Of a stretch of 64,000 nt of DNA, positions 1 to 13,200 are shown in pieces. Location: positions 3,782,001-3,846,000 of the forward strand of contig OY755174.1 in the NCBI GenBank assembly GCA_963576735.1. The letters are read 5' to 3'. This DNA is from Bedellia somnulentella. Its lineage: Eukaryota > Arthropoda > Insecta > Lepidoptera > Bedelliidae. The translations under genes were made by a program, and so were the position numbers. Under the pieces are notes generated by a model. That model had not been told where the DNA came from and did no database searches. It saw only the letters and a list, made by a program, of their open reading frames with translations. Each line of letters starts with the position of its first letter. Within the stretch, counting starts at the first letter, position 1.

Positions 1-256
1 GTATTTGGGTGAATACCATTTAAAATAACCGATGTGACAAATGAAACCATAACAAGAAAAATCTCCTAACAAAAGTGACAAATAAAAATTTAGGGTCGTC
101 TTTCCGTAAATGACTGTACGCAGACAGGGTAGAAAATCGGGAGAAACATATTATATGCATTACGGATATCCACCCCGTTCAGGGTGGATAGACGGACACG
201 CGTTCCCGAATATCCGCCTTAGGGTGGCTGTTTTAGGGTGGATAAACGGATAAGCC
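1..256 (+). repeat. Right half of a second copy of the GGCTTATTCC foldback MITE
   Basis: From about 85 to 256 the sequence matches 2453-2621, ending ...GGATAAACGGATAAGCC. The left half lies outside the window. Confidence 0.75.
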
Positions 257-1150
257 GCATCTGTCACATAATACGTTGTAAATTAATTGTAAGATTTACA
301 TCTACTCGTGTTTCATTAATTACAAGTACCGATAATTATTTTAACCGAAATTATGTACTTAACATAATAATCCGATTTTTATACTTTTTATTAATATCTA
401 TTTTATTACTATGCTACACACTTCATTGAAAAGGAAGTATCTTTTTAACATGTGGATAATTACTTTAATATAGGTAATTTGCTTTCGCATTTCAACAAAT
501 TTTAATAGTAATGGAATTTTTAATTTATTTTAATTTGCGAAAGCTTTATCTATCTTAACACATCGACTGATAGTATACAGATTCTGTTTTTCTGTCAAGC
601 GAATAAAAAGTTTATATTTAAGTATGTATTTTAAGGTCAACAAATATTAATACACATTTTCATTAAAATATTTTATATTACAAGTTATGATTTACCATAA
701 CACACAATAAGATCTTATTATAAAACTAATCCAAGAGCAGATTATGATATAGATCCTTTGGGGTGATTGTGGGGTATATTGGGGTAATAAAACTGACGGC
801 TTGGTAAAAGTCGCAAAAAGCCGATGGAAGAGGGCAGCGCTGTATTATAGCAGGTGGTTGGGGGGACGGTTGACTGGTATTTTTTGGGGAAGATTTATTC
901 TATCTAGTTAATTAAAATGACTCAAAACCTACACTAATTAATCACGATATCTCAGAAAGTATAACATCAACAAACTTAAAATTTGACAGATTATATATAC
1001 ACTTCCGCTAAGAATGGATTTCAATTAACTTTAACTCTTAAGAGTGTATAATGGTTGTTGGTAGTTTGTATTGTAATATTATATATTATTGATATCTCTT
1101 GTGATTTGTTTAATCTCCTGCTAGCAGAATATTTATGAATTATGCAATTA
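257..1150. other. AT-rich stretch downstream of DAW1, no gene seen
   Basis: Long A/T runs and stops in all frames. A G-rich patch at about 760-890 has no recognisable element. It probably holds intergenic DNA beyond the DAW1 polyadenylation site. Confidence 0.5.
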
Positions 1151-1156
1151 TTTATT
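1151..1156 (-). terminator. DAW1: Candidate DAW1 polyadenylation signal
   Basis: AATAAA on the minus strand, about 118 bases after the DAW1 stop codon. The surrounding sequence is AT-rich, so other signals are possible. Confidence 0.5.
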
Positions 1157-1273
1157 ACTGCATTATGTTTGACAGAAATATGTATTAATCATGTACATAC
1201 AATTTCAAAACATATTGGAATAAGTGATCTAATTATTCCCCCGATGTTGATCCACCTACATCCACCAATCATA

Positions 1274-1378
1274 TCATCTCCAAATCCTGCAGGTGTTGTC
1301 TTTGGAAGCTGTCACGATGGCGTCCCCGGCGTACGAATACGCGCACGAGAAGATTTCTCCTTGGTGGCCAGATAATAC
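1274..1378 (-). CDS. DAW1: DAW1 exon 9 with stop codon
   Basis: Encodes [12 protein letters not shown] through [10 protein letters not shown] and TGA. This is the last WD repeat and the conserved DAW1 C-terminus. The acceptor ttaacag follows a clear pyrimidine tract. A polyadenylation signal AATAAA lies at 1156-1151 on the minus strand, about 120 bp after the stop. Confidence 0.94.
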   Translation of the reverse strand, partial: VLSGHQGEIFSCAYSYAGDAIVTASKDNTCRIWR

Positions 1379-4300
1379 CTGTTAAGGAAATTAGAGTAAG
1401 TCAATTGGTATGCCTTAAAATATAAATTATTATATTTTGGGCTCATAGAGAGGATGGATGACAATAAAGTAGCGAAAGAGATATATAGAGCCAATGTGGA
1501 TAGTATTGTTAGTAGAGGACGGCCGCGAAGAACACACTTTGACCAAATCGAGAGTGTGCTCAAAAAGGCAGGCGTCCAAAGTATGAAGTGCAAGAAAATG
1601 GCATGCATGAAAAGATTGATGGATGTAAACGAAGCTAGAAAGGTTTGTCAGGATCATACGAAGTTTCGATCGATAGTTTCTGCCTATCCCAATGGGAACT
1701 AATGGCGTGAGTATATGTATATATGTATCATTAAACCCAAAATAGAAATTGTAGTTAAGAAAGAGCCATTAATCATCCTACACCATTTTGTCTTCATAAC
1801 AACCTAAATTTGCTCAAAATTTATTTCCATGTTAAATTTGAATAAATCTAATCATCCTAAAACACTGGTATTTTATAAGGGCAAAAAATGACCGAGACTA
1901 CACTACTTACTACTACCACACTAGCTCTATAGATTCCTATTACCAATTTAATCATATAACTTTTTATATGAACTACATCACCTGTATGCAGTTTCCCGTG
2001 TTGCTGTTCCAGATCCTCGCAGACCTATCGGCTGATGCAGTCAACAAACAGCCGCCAGCTGGACTGAAGCACACCTGAAATATCAAGGAGTTTTATATTA
2101 TTTTAATTATGAAATGTAAAGCTAGCGTCATATACTTCGAACATGATAGTCGACAATTCAAATAAAACAAGTAATAAATTTTGACATAATACAATGGCTT
2201 ATTCCGTTTATCCACCCTAAAAAATCCTCCCTAAGGCGGATATTCGGAAACGCGTGTCCGTCTATCCACCCTGAACGGGGTGGATATTCGGAATGCATAT
2301 AATATGGTTCTTCCGATTTTTTACCCCAAGTACAGTAATTTACAGAAACATACACAACACAAAATGGGTCCAAGGAACATCGTGAACATTAAAATACTTA
2401 AGATAAACATACTTACTTTCTTACTTACAGTTTGAATAAAAATATCTTACAAACTTAGGGTCTTTTTTCTGTAATGACTGTACGTAGGCAGGGTAGAAAA
2501 TCGGAAGAACCATATTATATGCATTCCGGATATCCACCCCGTTCAGGGTGGATAGACGGACACGCGTTTCCGAATATCCGCCTTAGGGAGGATTTTTTAG
2601 GGTGGATAAACGGAATAAGCCAATACAATTAAGATAAATTGTAGATTCTTAATCTGTAATTTATATTAAAATAAAAGTAGACGTGATAAAGGGTTTATCT
2701 TTTATTTTTATCTAGCAGAAGGCGAAAGTAATAACATAGTTGAGCAAGCGACAGGCTTGACAGATGGACATGGATAGTAATTTAATAGTTTAGATATTCT
2801 CATTTTGTCAAAGTACATTCATACATACATACATATACCCACGGCTATAAATCCCTGAAAGGGGTAGTCAGAGCTAGGGAATTAGAAATTCCTCAGCCAC
2901 TTTTGGAACTTGCGTGGGGAAAAGATGGTGAAATAAAGGTTATTGGTGATGGGTCTCCAACCGCATCGCCCAAAAATCCCTTAAAAGCCCCAATACCGTT
3001 AGTCGCCTCTTACGTACACCCACCAGAAGAAATGGGCTAGTGCAATTCTAAGCCGACACTACACAGCATTTTTGTCAAAGTATTTTATAGTTATTGCATG
3101 GGAAACGTTTAGTGACAGTTCAGTTTGATTAATTCTTCTAAAAGACGACCATTGTTGAGATCATTAAAGGAGGCCCTATGGGACACCTACAGAGTGGGTT
3201 TGAAAATGAACGTTTCCAATACTTACTTTGGAAACTTCTTCACGATGTCCTTTCATGACAGCGAGTTCTTTGAAGTCGGACTTGACGTCATACACCCGGG
3301 CCGAGCAGTCGCTGGACGCGGTGGCCATCCGCTGGCCAGCCCAGTCGAAACAGATGTCCAGCACCTTTGAGGAATTATGTGGTGAAATAACATTAAATCT
3401 ATTAGAGATGAAGGATGGTGATATGAAACAGGTGGGCAAAAATTATGACCAACTTACCTTTATATTGTATACTTTTGTCTGTAAATCTTCCTAAGAAAAT
3501 AAAATAAAAATAAGACAAAAGATATGGGGATTAATAGTCAAGATGAAAATGATAATGTAGCCCGTATCGTTTCTAACTCCTTGTAAAATACATTCAATTC
3601 ATGTCCCACTCAAGGTTTTCTAGTTCAAACAAATGTAAAACATGTTAGGTACAATATAATAAAATAAAAAAATAAATAAAATGACTTTATTTGCCATAAA
3701 AAAAGAAACATGTGTTGAAAATCAAATGTAACGTAAAAACAAGATTATTGTTAGATATGTTTTCTGTACATCTGTGAACATCTGTTATTGGCCTTACTTG
3801 ATTTATATTATTAACCGTGTATTATTGCTTATGTCGCTGTTGATGTTCCAAATAAAAATAAATAAATAAATAAATATTTAAATCAAAACACAATGTACAA
3901 TATTGACAAGCATTACAAAAGGACAAAAAGGATCAAAGCTCGTTCTAACTGCAATAAGCAGATATTAAATTTAAACAACCATCATAGTTCAGTGAGTAGG
4001 ACACCGCTTATCGTGCAGACGAGGGGGGTCAATTTCCGGGTAGGGCCTACTCCAAACTGTCTTTTCTAAAAAGAAATATGTGTAGTTAATTTATCATGGT
4101 TTTTAACGATGAGGGAAACCCACAACGATTAGTTGTACTTTGTCATGTGACAGGGAATTCGTACAAAACGGTGATAGGCCTGCCCCCTATCAAGTACACT
4201 GGTCAAGCAAAGCGTGGGTGCTCTGAACACCAGGTGACAATTTTACGCGATTAAGAAGTATTGTACCTCTGCCAACCCCTTCGGAGATATACGGTGTTCA

Positions 4301-7300
4301 CGTTTGAGTTGAGATTAAATTTAAGATAGACGTTGCACTAACTAAAAGATATTTATACTGACGACATTTAGACTACGAAACTGAATGAAGCGATTTTATG
4401 TCTTATGTTTATTTAAAAACTAATTAACCTTGCACATCTTCAGTGGAATTGCATCCTGGATGAACTATCATCGTTACATTCGTTACGTACGTTTGCACGA
4501 TCAGAATCACTGTTTGTAATCTTACCTAAGCGCAATACAAACTGAACTCGAAACCATCCGGCGGCCTGTGTTAATAGAATTATGTCTAACCTATGTATAG
4601 GTGGCCCGGCTAGCTCAGTGTGTATTGAGCTTAAGTAAACCTGTCAGGAGCGTACCTCATCAGTATGTCCGGCCACGGTAGCCAGACATGCAACACTGCG
4701 CGCGTCCCACAGCTTGGCGCTGCCGTCCAGCGACGAGGAGCCTACCAGCGAGCTGTCCCAGTTGAACTGCACGTTGGAAATCTCCTTCTCGTGACCCTTT
4801 AGTACGGACACGCGGCTGAAACAAATCGGTTTTATCAACATAATTGTCTTAATTAAACCCTTGATATCATTGCTGGACTTTCGTGGACCTAAACCATCGT
4901 ATGTACAGATAAGCATGACATAATCTTCAAGCCTCGTTTCTTCAATGAGACAAGAAAAGTAATTTTCTCTCAAAATCACTTGTAATTTGTCATACATAAA
5001 AATGAACAAATACATACATAAAAAAAACGAGCCACCATTCGTAGGTTTTTTTTTAATTTCAGGGGAAACAGGACATGAAGACGGTAACATTATCCTTACA
5101 GGGTACCAATCTCAAAATGAAAAGCTCAAAAAATTAATCGACACCTAAAAATAATTGCATTATAAATAAAGCAGGCGTAAATTCAAAATGAATAAACAGA
5201 ACAACAACCGTGATAGCCCAGTGGGTAGAACACTCGGTTATCGTGCAAACGACCTGTGTTCAAATCCTGGGTCGGGCCTACACCAATTTGTCTTTTCTAA
5301 AGACATATGTGTTGTTAATTTATCATGGTTGTTAACGGTGAGGGAAAACATCGTGAGGAAACCCACATGGCTGAGTTGTACTTAGTCATGTGACAATGTA
5401 TTCGTACAAAACGGCGATAGGCCTGCCCCCTATCACGTGAGTACACTGTCCATGCAAACCGTGGGTTTGACTTTGTCACCTGTTTATGAATAAACAGGAT
5501 CCCCGTCTACGTCTCACTCAGTACTGCCCGAAATAATAAGAATATTTTTTTTGTGATTTTTTTATGTGCTAGACTAAAAACAGATTAATGATTGTATGTA
5601 TATGTCGTAGGATGATTTGATGTTTAGGTTTTTTGCAAAAAACCTAGGGATTTTGCAAAAATCCGGATAATTAGACAACGGTTATAATATTTTCTAATCT
5701 TACTAGGTTTTTTGCAAAAAAACTAGTTGGTTTAGTATGACTCCGAAACGAAATGTCAGTTTTTATGAATGCTGTACACTGATTGGTTGATTGCATTGCC
5801 CCATAAACACGTCATCTCTGATTGGTTGTTAATAAAGACGTACTTACTTCATTGTTCCTTCCTACATCTAATTTGATTATTATTTTAATTTTAGTAACAA
5901 AAAGTCCCTAAGTATAAAAATAGTATTGTCATTTCCCTTTATAACTCTAACTATAATACCTCAATACTACAATTTAAAACGATCTTACTTTATTGTTCCT
6001 ACCTATATTGAAGACGTCCGTGGCCGAGTGGATAGGTGACCAGCTTTTCGGTCTGGAGGTTGCGGGTTTGATCCCCGCTGAGAGCAACATTTATGTGATG
6101 AGCATATGTGTATTATATTATATTAAATTTATCGCTGAGTTAGTATCCCATACTACAAGTGTTACTTAGTTTGGGGTAACTTGATCTGTGTATAATATGC
6201 CCGATCGTGATTGCAATTTTACTCCAACAATATAGTAAAGAAAAATATTTAATTCCTAGTATCAAATAAGTATTGTTATTTCTTACCCTTTATAACTCTA
6301 GCTATATCTCAATACCACAATGACAAACCAATCAGAATAAGTGTAGGCGAGCAATCAGAAATCAGCCAATCAGCATTAAAGAAGTACAATCTTACTAAAC
6401 CAACTAGTTTTTTTGCAAAAAACCTAGTAAGATTAGAAAATATTATAACCGTTGTCTAATTATCCGGATTTTTGCGAAATCCCTAGGTTTTTTGCAAAAA
6501 ACCTAAACATCAAATCATCCTACGACATATACATTTCAAAATAAATTATAAACTTCGCTTATTTGCTTCTGATGATTAGTCCCTTAACAATTAAGACGAA
6601 GAAAGAGTTCAAGAAATATGGATAGCTTGCTTGTGTTAGTATTTCAAAACTGCAACACCTTTAATAAAACATTCATACCTACATACCTATTGGATATTTT
6701 TAGATCATAAAATTAATCTTTCGTTTTTCTTACTGGGAAAGTTTTTTTTTTCTTTTTTACGTAGAAGTCCTTAACGGATTATATCTAAAGTAAACTTTCC
6801 TTCCATCCCTGTAAAACGCACTTACTCTTTGACCCTCGTATCCCACATAGAGATGGTGCCGTCAAACGAGCCGGTGATCAGCCGCTGACCCTCGTTGGGG
6901 TCGAACTGCAGAGCAACCACCTCCGCCTGGTGACCGGCGTACGTATGGATCTCGTCGCCTGAAATTATATATGTGCAATCATGTTTTGGGGTCTCTGGAT
7001 GGTGTTGTTAGGAAATATAACCACGAAAATGTCACACGGTGAAATTGTTTTTCTTTTCGAAAATTGGCTAAGATAGTGACTGATTACGCACAATGTAGCA
7101 AAGTAGTAAGTTTACAAAACTGATATCCCACCTGATTGTTACACTGGGTAAAAGAAAACATACATATACGTACATATACTTACGGCTATAAATCCCTAAA
7201 GTTTTGAAATCCCTTTTGGAAGTTGAGGCGGGAAAAGATGGTAGCATAAAGGTTGTTGGTGATAGGTCTCCAACCGCATCGCCCAAAAATCCCTTAAAAA

Positions 7301-10175
7301 GCCCCAATACTGTTAGTCGCCTCTTACGTACACCCACCGGAAGAAATGGGGTAGTGCTATTCTAAGCCGACACTACACAGCTTTCATTTCACTTTATGTG
7401 TGAAAACATTTCACTTTATGTGTGCGGTCAGTGGCGTGCAAGTTGCATTATGGTCTTGTAGAATAGATCACTTGATAGTCAAAAATATATACGGCTTCGG
7501 TGGGTACGTTCACAGAATTTCGTTCAGCCGTTTCTTACTACCTGACTACTATTTACGGATGTAGTCGTAATTACCAGCCAACCTGCAGGAGGTACGAGAC
7601 CTACGAGATTAATTATCGATCAACTCATTTTATTCCTTGGTAGTTTTAGCCCCTCGATGATGGTGTCATATATGGTCTATGTTGATGTTGATGGTGGTGT
7701 TTTCTCGCTTTGTTCAGGGATGTAGTCTTGATACAAGACTTGCACCGATGCCTTATCCAATTTCAAACCAGAATCATCCCATATCCTCATGAAATTGCCG
7801 TCAACGATAAATACAATAAAAATACTTAACCTGTCACATCGGAGCGTGCCCATCGCGTAAAACCGTCAAATCCCTAGACTCCAAAACACTACCAAAATGT
7901 GACATACCAATGGGTCGGCGGGATAAATAGGAAATGAATCGTTGACCTACGAATGGGTCGCTGGGATGTGACATGCTAACTTTCATACCAGTGTTAGTAT
8001 CAAACAACTTGGCAGTGTAGTCCATGGAGCCGGTGGCCGCGTGGTCCGCCCTGGCGCTGAACTGGGCGGCGACCACCTCCGCGGTGTGCCCCCGCAGCGT
8101 CGCCAGGCACTCGCCCGTCTCGGGGCACCAGATGCGCGCTGTCTTGTCGAACGAGCTGGTGATCACGCGGTTGCTGTAAATTGAAGATGTCGTATGATTA
8201 TGGGTGTATGGATTTTTTATGGGTGTGTTTGCTATGATCATAGGTGCTATAAATATTATAATTGGTGTGATTACTAATACTTTTAAAAATCACGTAATAT
8301 TGTAGTCACCAGGATTCTAGTCTATATTACCCTCTTTCTGCTTGGAAAGTGTATTCAAGCGATAATGCGCAAATCTATAATTACTAATTATGACTTAGCT
8401 ATGTGGGATTTATTCTATATTGTTCCTCACTTTTTTTAAAAAAAGAGTGTGATATAAACAGCTAAATTAAGGATTGTGAAAATGGCTTTCCATCACATAA
8501 AAAACCCATAGGTCCGTTTGCCTTAAAACAGTCAAAGAACGGACGAATCAATTAGTGATCTATCACAAGCCTAAGAAATTAAATAGCCTAAAGTTTGATT
8601 CACACTTCGTATTACTACACATATTTGGTCCCGCTGAGTTAGCAAGTGATTTTTAATTATACTACTTAAATAAAAGCACTTACCATGCCGGAAAGTTGAA
8701 TCCAACAGTGTAGACGACATTTTGATGACCAGCTAAAGTCTGGATCTCTTCACCAGTCTCCACGTCCCAGATCTTGCAAGTCCTATCGTAGCTGCCAGAG
8801 AGACACCTTCAACAAAAAAACAGACGGATTATTTTAATTATGATATTTTTATAGTGGCTAAGAGGGATGTTTTAGGACCAAGCAAAAATAACGTAAAAAG
8901 ATAGTATACGAAATGTATGGCTTTTATACGTCAACATAACAAAGTAAAAAAAAACTCCGTTAAATACGAGACCAGCATCGACTCGACATGGTGCATGACG
9001 CAAGCTTCACATACATCACAATATTGGATTTATAGAACAGCCAAGGAAACAAGTAAACCAGAACAAATAAAAATATCTGTTATTTAGTATTTTCAACATT
9101 TATTCATTTTATTTATTCATTTTTCGTTATTTACTCAACTTTCCAAAAGTGGCTGAGGAATTTATAATTTCTCAGCTCTGGCTACCCCTTTTAGGGATTT
9201 ATGGCCGTGAGTATATGTATGTATGTTAGTATTTTCTAAGATTTTCACGATTGTACATTATAATAAAAACAATTGAAACGTCAGGCTTTAAAAACAATGT
9301 AATAACACGCGATTAAAATATCCGAAAATCTATAGTTGTTTTAATTATATTTGTTACTAGTGGATCGTCCCAGCTTCGCACGGGTAGCGTTGTTTTTTTA
9401 AATATCTGAGGTTTCTATCTTCAGTCACTGCTCAAGCATTGTGAAATTCAGCGTAATGATTTCAATTTATTTAATTTATAGCACTCCCTTAACAGTGTAG
9501 TTTGGTGATTTTGAATGCGCTTTAATGAACGGTTCAGTATTTCCGTTTAATAGCAAATTTTGGAATAAAACGCCATGAAGTATTTATAACAATCTAAAAA
9601 ATAAATCATTACGTTATGTAGGATGCAACTACTGGCGCCATCTAGTATGTTATATGTAAATTAGTAAAGATTTGGTTTCGATCACGGGCGCGATGGCTTA
9701 TTTTGTGTATAATTTCGGTGTTTGTCTACCGATTTCTATGATTCTTTTTTTATTAAATAGGTAATAATGTAACCTTTTAGTAAATTAGGGATGAGTGAGA
9801 GGTTTACAAACGTAAGAGTAAACAAATATAATCAGGATGTTCCGAACTGCTAAGCTATCAGGAATTACACGTGTTATTGTGAGTCAACCATAAAAGATAG
9901 ACATATACTGTTGAGGTTTTTTTTTTAGATAATTTTATGAAGAATATTTCCGCCACACATGATTTCTATGTAAGTTTAACCATTAAGGCTGCACACGCGA
10001 CGGAAGCTTAAAAAATGGAGTAACTTCTCCCGTTTTCCCCAAATTTCCCAAAATTCCCCTTTACTTCTCTGCTGGAAAGTATACAAAAACCTGCGCAGGA
10101 GTATGAAGAATAATTGTACCAAGTTTTGTTAAAATCCGTCGAGTAGTTTTTGTTTCCATATGGAACATACAAACC

Positions 10176-10229
<54 letters not shown>

Positions 10230-13200
10230 AATTTTACTGATTGCATTTTTGGCATCAGTATCGATCCCTAATCACCACCTGATAGTTATTTTGAAAATAT
10301 ATTTCATGTACAGAATTGACCTCTCTACAGATTTATTATAAGTATAGATAGTATGTTATTTATTATAGTTATTTATTTTACTTATTAAAAACATAGTATT
10401 GTGCCGGATTAGAATATAATTATCATAATTTACTCTTAAAGCGGGTGTCTGACGTTACTATTAGGTATGAACTTTGTTAATGAATGATTGTTTGATGTAA
10501 ATATTGAAAACCATTAACCACTTATACGTAATTGGATCATTTTTCCCTTTTTCAGATTTTAATGTGATTATGTAGGTTCTGGCTAGGACCACTTTTTCAT
10601 GAATTCAATGATAATCGAATGAACTCTTAAAAACTTGAATAAACTCTTTATAAACAAATATTAATTAAATTAGTTCACATTGGGGCAGGCAGAGACTATC
10701 GATCGCCATTTCGTACGATCCTGGCAAACCTCTTTAGCTTCGTCTACATCCATCAATCTTTTTATACATTTTATACTTCATTTCATACTTCAAACACTTT
10801 ATATCAGCAAATTTCTCAGTCAAGTATAATTTTCTAGTTAGTTTCAAATTGTGCATGTTAATCAAGTTCGTTATAAAGAAAACTTGGTGAAAATTTAAAG
10901 ATAGCGATGCAGATAACTTAACACAATAGTGGGAACAGGGGAAAACCAGACCATACGATTTCAAGTCATTGTTTCTAAGATGATATCAATTTGGTAATTT
11001 GTTACTATTAAAAAACGTTGTGTATAGCGCTTGTTACTTTTTATTTATAGGGATTTCATTAATTGTTGGTTTCAAAAAAGGGGATCATTCAATTTAAACA
11101 TATTCATTTAGATTTATTTCGTCGATATTTTTGCAAAATACTTAACTTATACTCACGCCCATTATTCTCATTGGGGTAGGCAGAGACTATCTTGTATATA
11201 GTACGATCTTGACAAACCCCTCTTGCTTCATTTATATCCACCAATCTTTTCATACATGCTCTTTTATTCTTCTCACTTCGGACCCCGCCTTTATAAGAAC
11301 GTTTTCTATCTGGTCTAGAAACGTTTAACAAGGCCGTCCTCTACTAACAATCCCATCCACATTGGCTCTATATATCTCTTTCGCTACTTTATCTTCATCC
11401 ATCTTCACTATGTGCCCAAACCACCTCAACATTCCTTTTTCTATCTTGCATACTACGTCATCTTTCAAACCTACTCGTTCACGAATCACACTATTTCTCA
11501 CTCTATCACACAACCTTACATTACATATACTTCTGAGGGATCTCATTTCCACTGCATTAATTCTACTTTCATGCTTCTTCTGCCATCCCCAACATTCACT
11601 ACCATACATCAGCGTGGGAACCAGAACAGCATTATGCACAGCCATTCGAGCCTTTTCTGACAACGACTGGCTCGACATCAGACCGTTCATGGCTCCATCC
11701 ACCGCATTTCCCTTTTTAACTCTCCTTTCAATATCTTCCTTAATTTTGCTAAATCTTATCGATTATTTAAAGGCACAGACAGATTTTCTCTGATAATGTG
11801 TGACTATTGTTTCACAAAGGAATGTAAGCTTATAATAATGAGTGTGCTATGATTGGCTATTGTACTGTATAATTTATACTATTTATAATTTATAAACTGT
11901 ATAGTTTTATTGTGTAATCATATTATTTACCTATTTAATAAGTATTAGTGGTGTCGTGTATGAATAATGAGATACTAGTTTGACTTTACTTCAAAACAGC
12001 TCACGCTGATTAAAATAATGATTGTAATTAAATCCATAATTTTGGTAAATACTCATTTCTAAGATGTTATTATTTATTTATAAATGAGTTGTGATAGTGA
12101 TTATGTAGATTTGAGTGGAGTATTATTGATGAGACTGTCAGTTGATTTATATCAACTGACAGTCAACTGACTTAAGGTTAGGTAAGGTATAAATATACGA
12201 TCTCTGTTTTTGCGGGGGCAATTGTCAGTAGTCCGTTGTATCGGCAAGTGGTTGTGAAAGATGAAATTATACGAAGTGTACCGCTATTTTGGGTTTTATT
12301 TCAAAACCTCCACACTCCCTGAAGTTGACCCTACAACTCAGAAGTGAGGATAGGCGAAAAATATCACGTTTTTCGTACTGCGCCTACGTAAGTACCCTGT
12401 TCTTTTTTTTTGTGTTTGCGTAATTAGAATCCTTGGTATGGTGAAATTGCCTTCTTCTTTATAAAATAGCATCCATAAACAGTCGTAAATAATAAAGTCT
12501 ATTTCAATTGAAGGCAAGAAAGTATTTTAAAAGAATTTTCATTTATTTTCAAAAACATAGGGGCGATACATAAGAGTGTTAATCTGTTACATACTTGAGC
12601 CTGATATCTAGTCCCTTTTTTCCCGATAGCTCAGATTGTTTTTTTTTTCAAAGCTATTATCGAATCTCTGATTATCGAATAATATTGAAATGTTGGATCG
12701 ATATACAGTATAGTGAATTTTCTAAAACATTTTTCGTTTATGATTGTGAGTACACGTGCGAAAACAGTACACTTTGAAATTATGACATATGGCATTACAA
12801 CATCTGTTTAAAGCATTACATGTGATGCTACGATCTAACAATTCCTACTATCAGGCGTGTGGTGTTGTGTAATTAATTAAATATTTCGTGTAATGGGAAT
12901 ATAAATATATCACATGAGGTAGAATAGCAGTGTTATAGGTAGTTATAGAATTACGTGAGCGAGTAAGACGGGATTAGAGAAGAAATGTATCCATTACTTT
13001 TTAAATATTTATACGTTTTTGAATAAAGTTATTTTGTCATCATACTTTTACTCGCGTTTATTTAACTCAAGTGTGGTCCAGGCTTAGGACTAGCAATGTG
13101 CATGGATTCATTTGATGTTTACAAAGATTCGAAATGTATGTCAAGATAACACGATTTTAAATATCAAACAATTATCAAAATCAATCGATAAATTATATTG

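Noticed and set aside
6009..6085. A real tRNA gene
   Set aside because: A and B boxes and the T arm are there, but no acceptor stem forms, the anticodon arm is imperfect and the unit recurs inside a transposable element.
7984..7989. Use of GTTAGC six bases later as the DAW1 exon 4 donor
   Set aside because: It would shift the frame before [15 protein letters not shown] keeps the conserved NTG-DE junction.
10150..10341. CRISPR-like or coding reading of the GACA tract
   Set aside because: It is a plain tetranucleotide microsatellite; the repeated residues in both strands are by-products.
11325..11702. Host gene with 125 codons on the minus strand
   Set aside because: It is the C-terminal end of a LINE polyprotein and is repeated at many places in the window.
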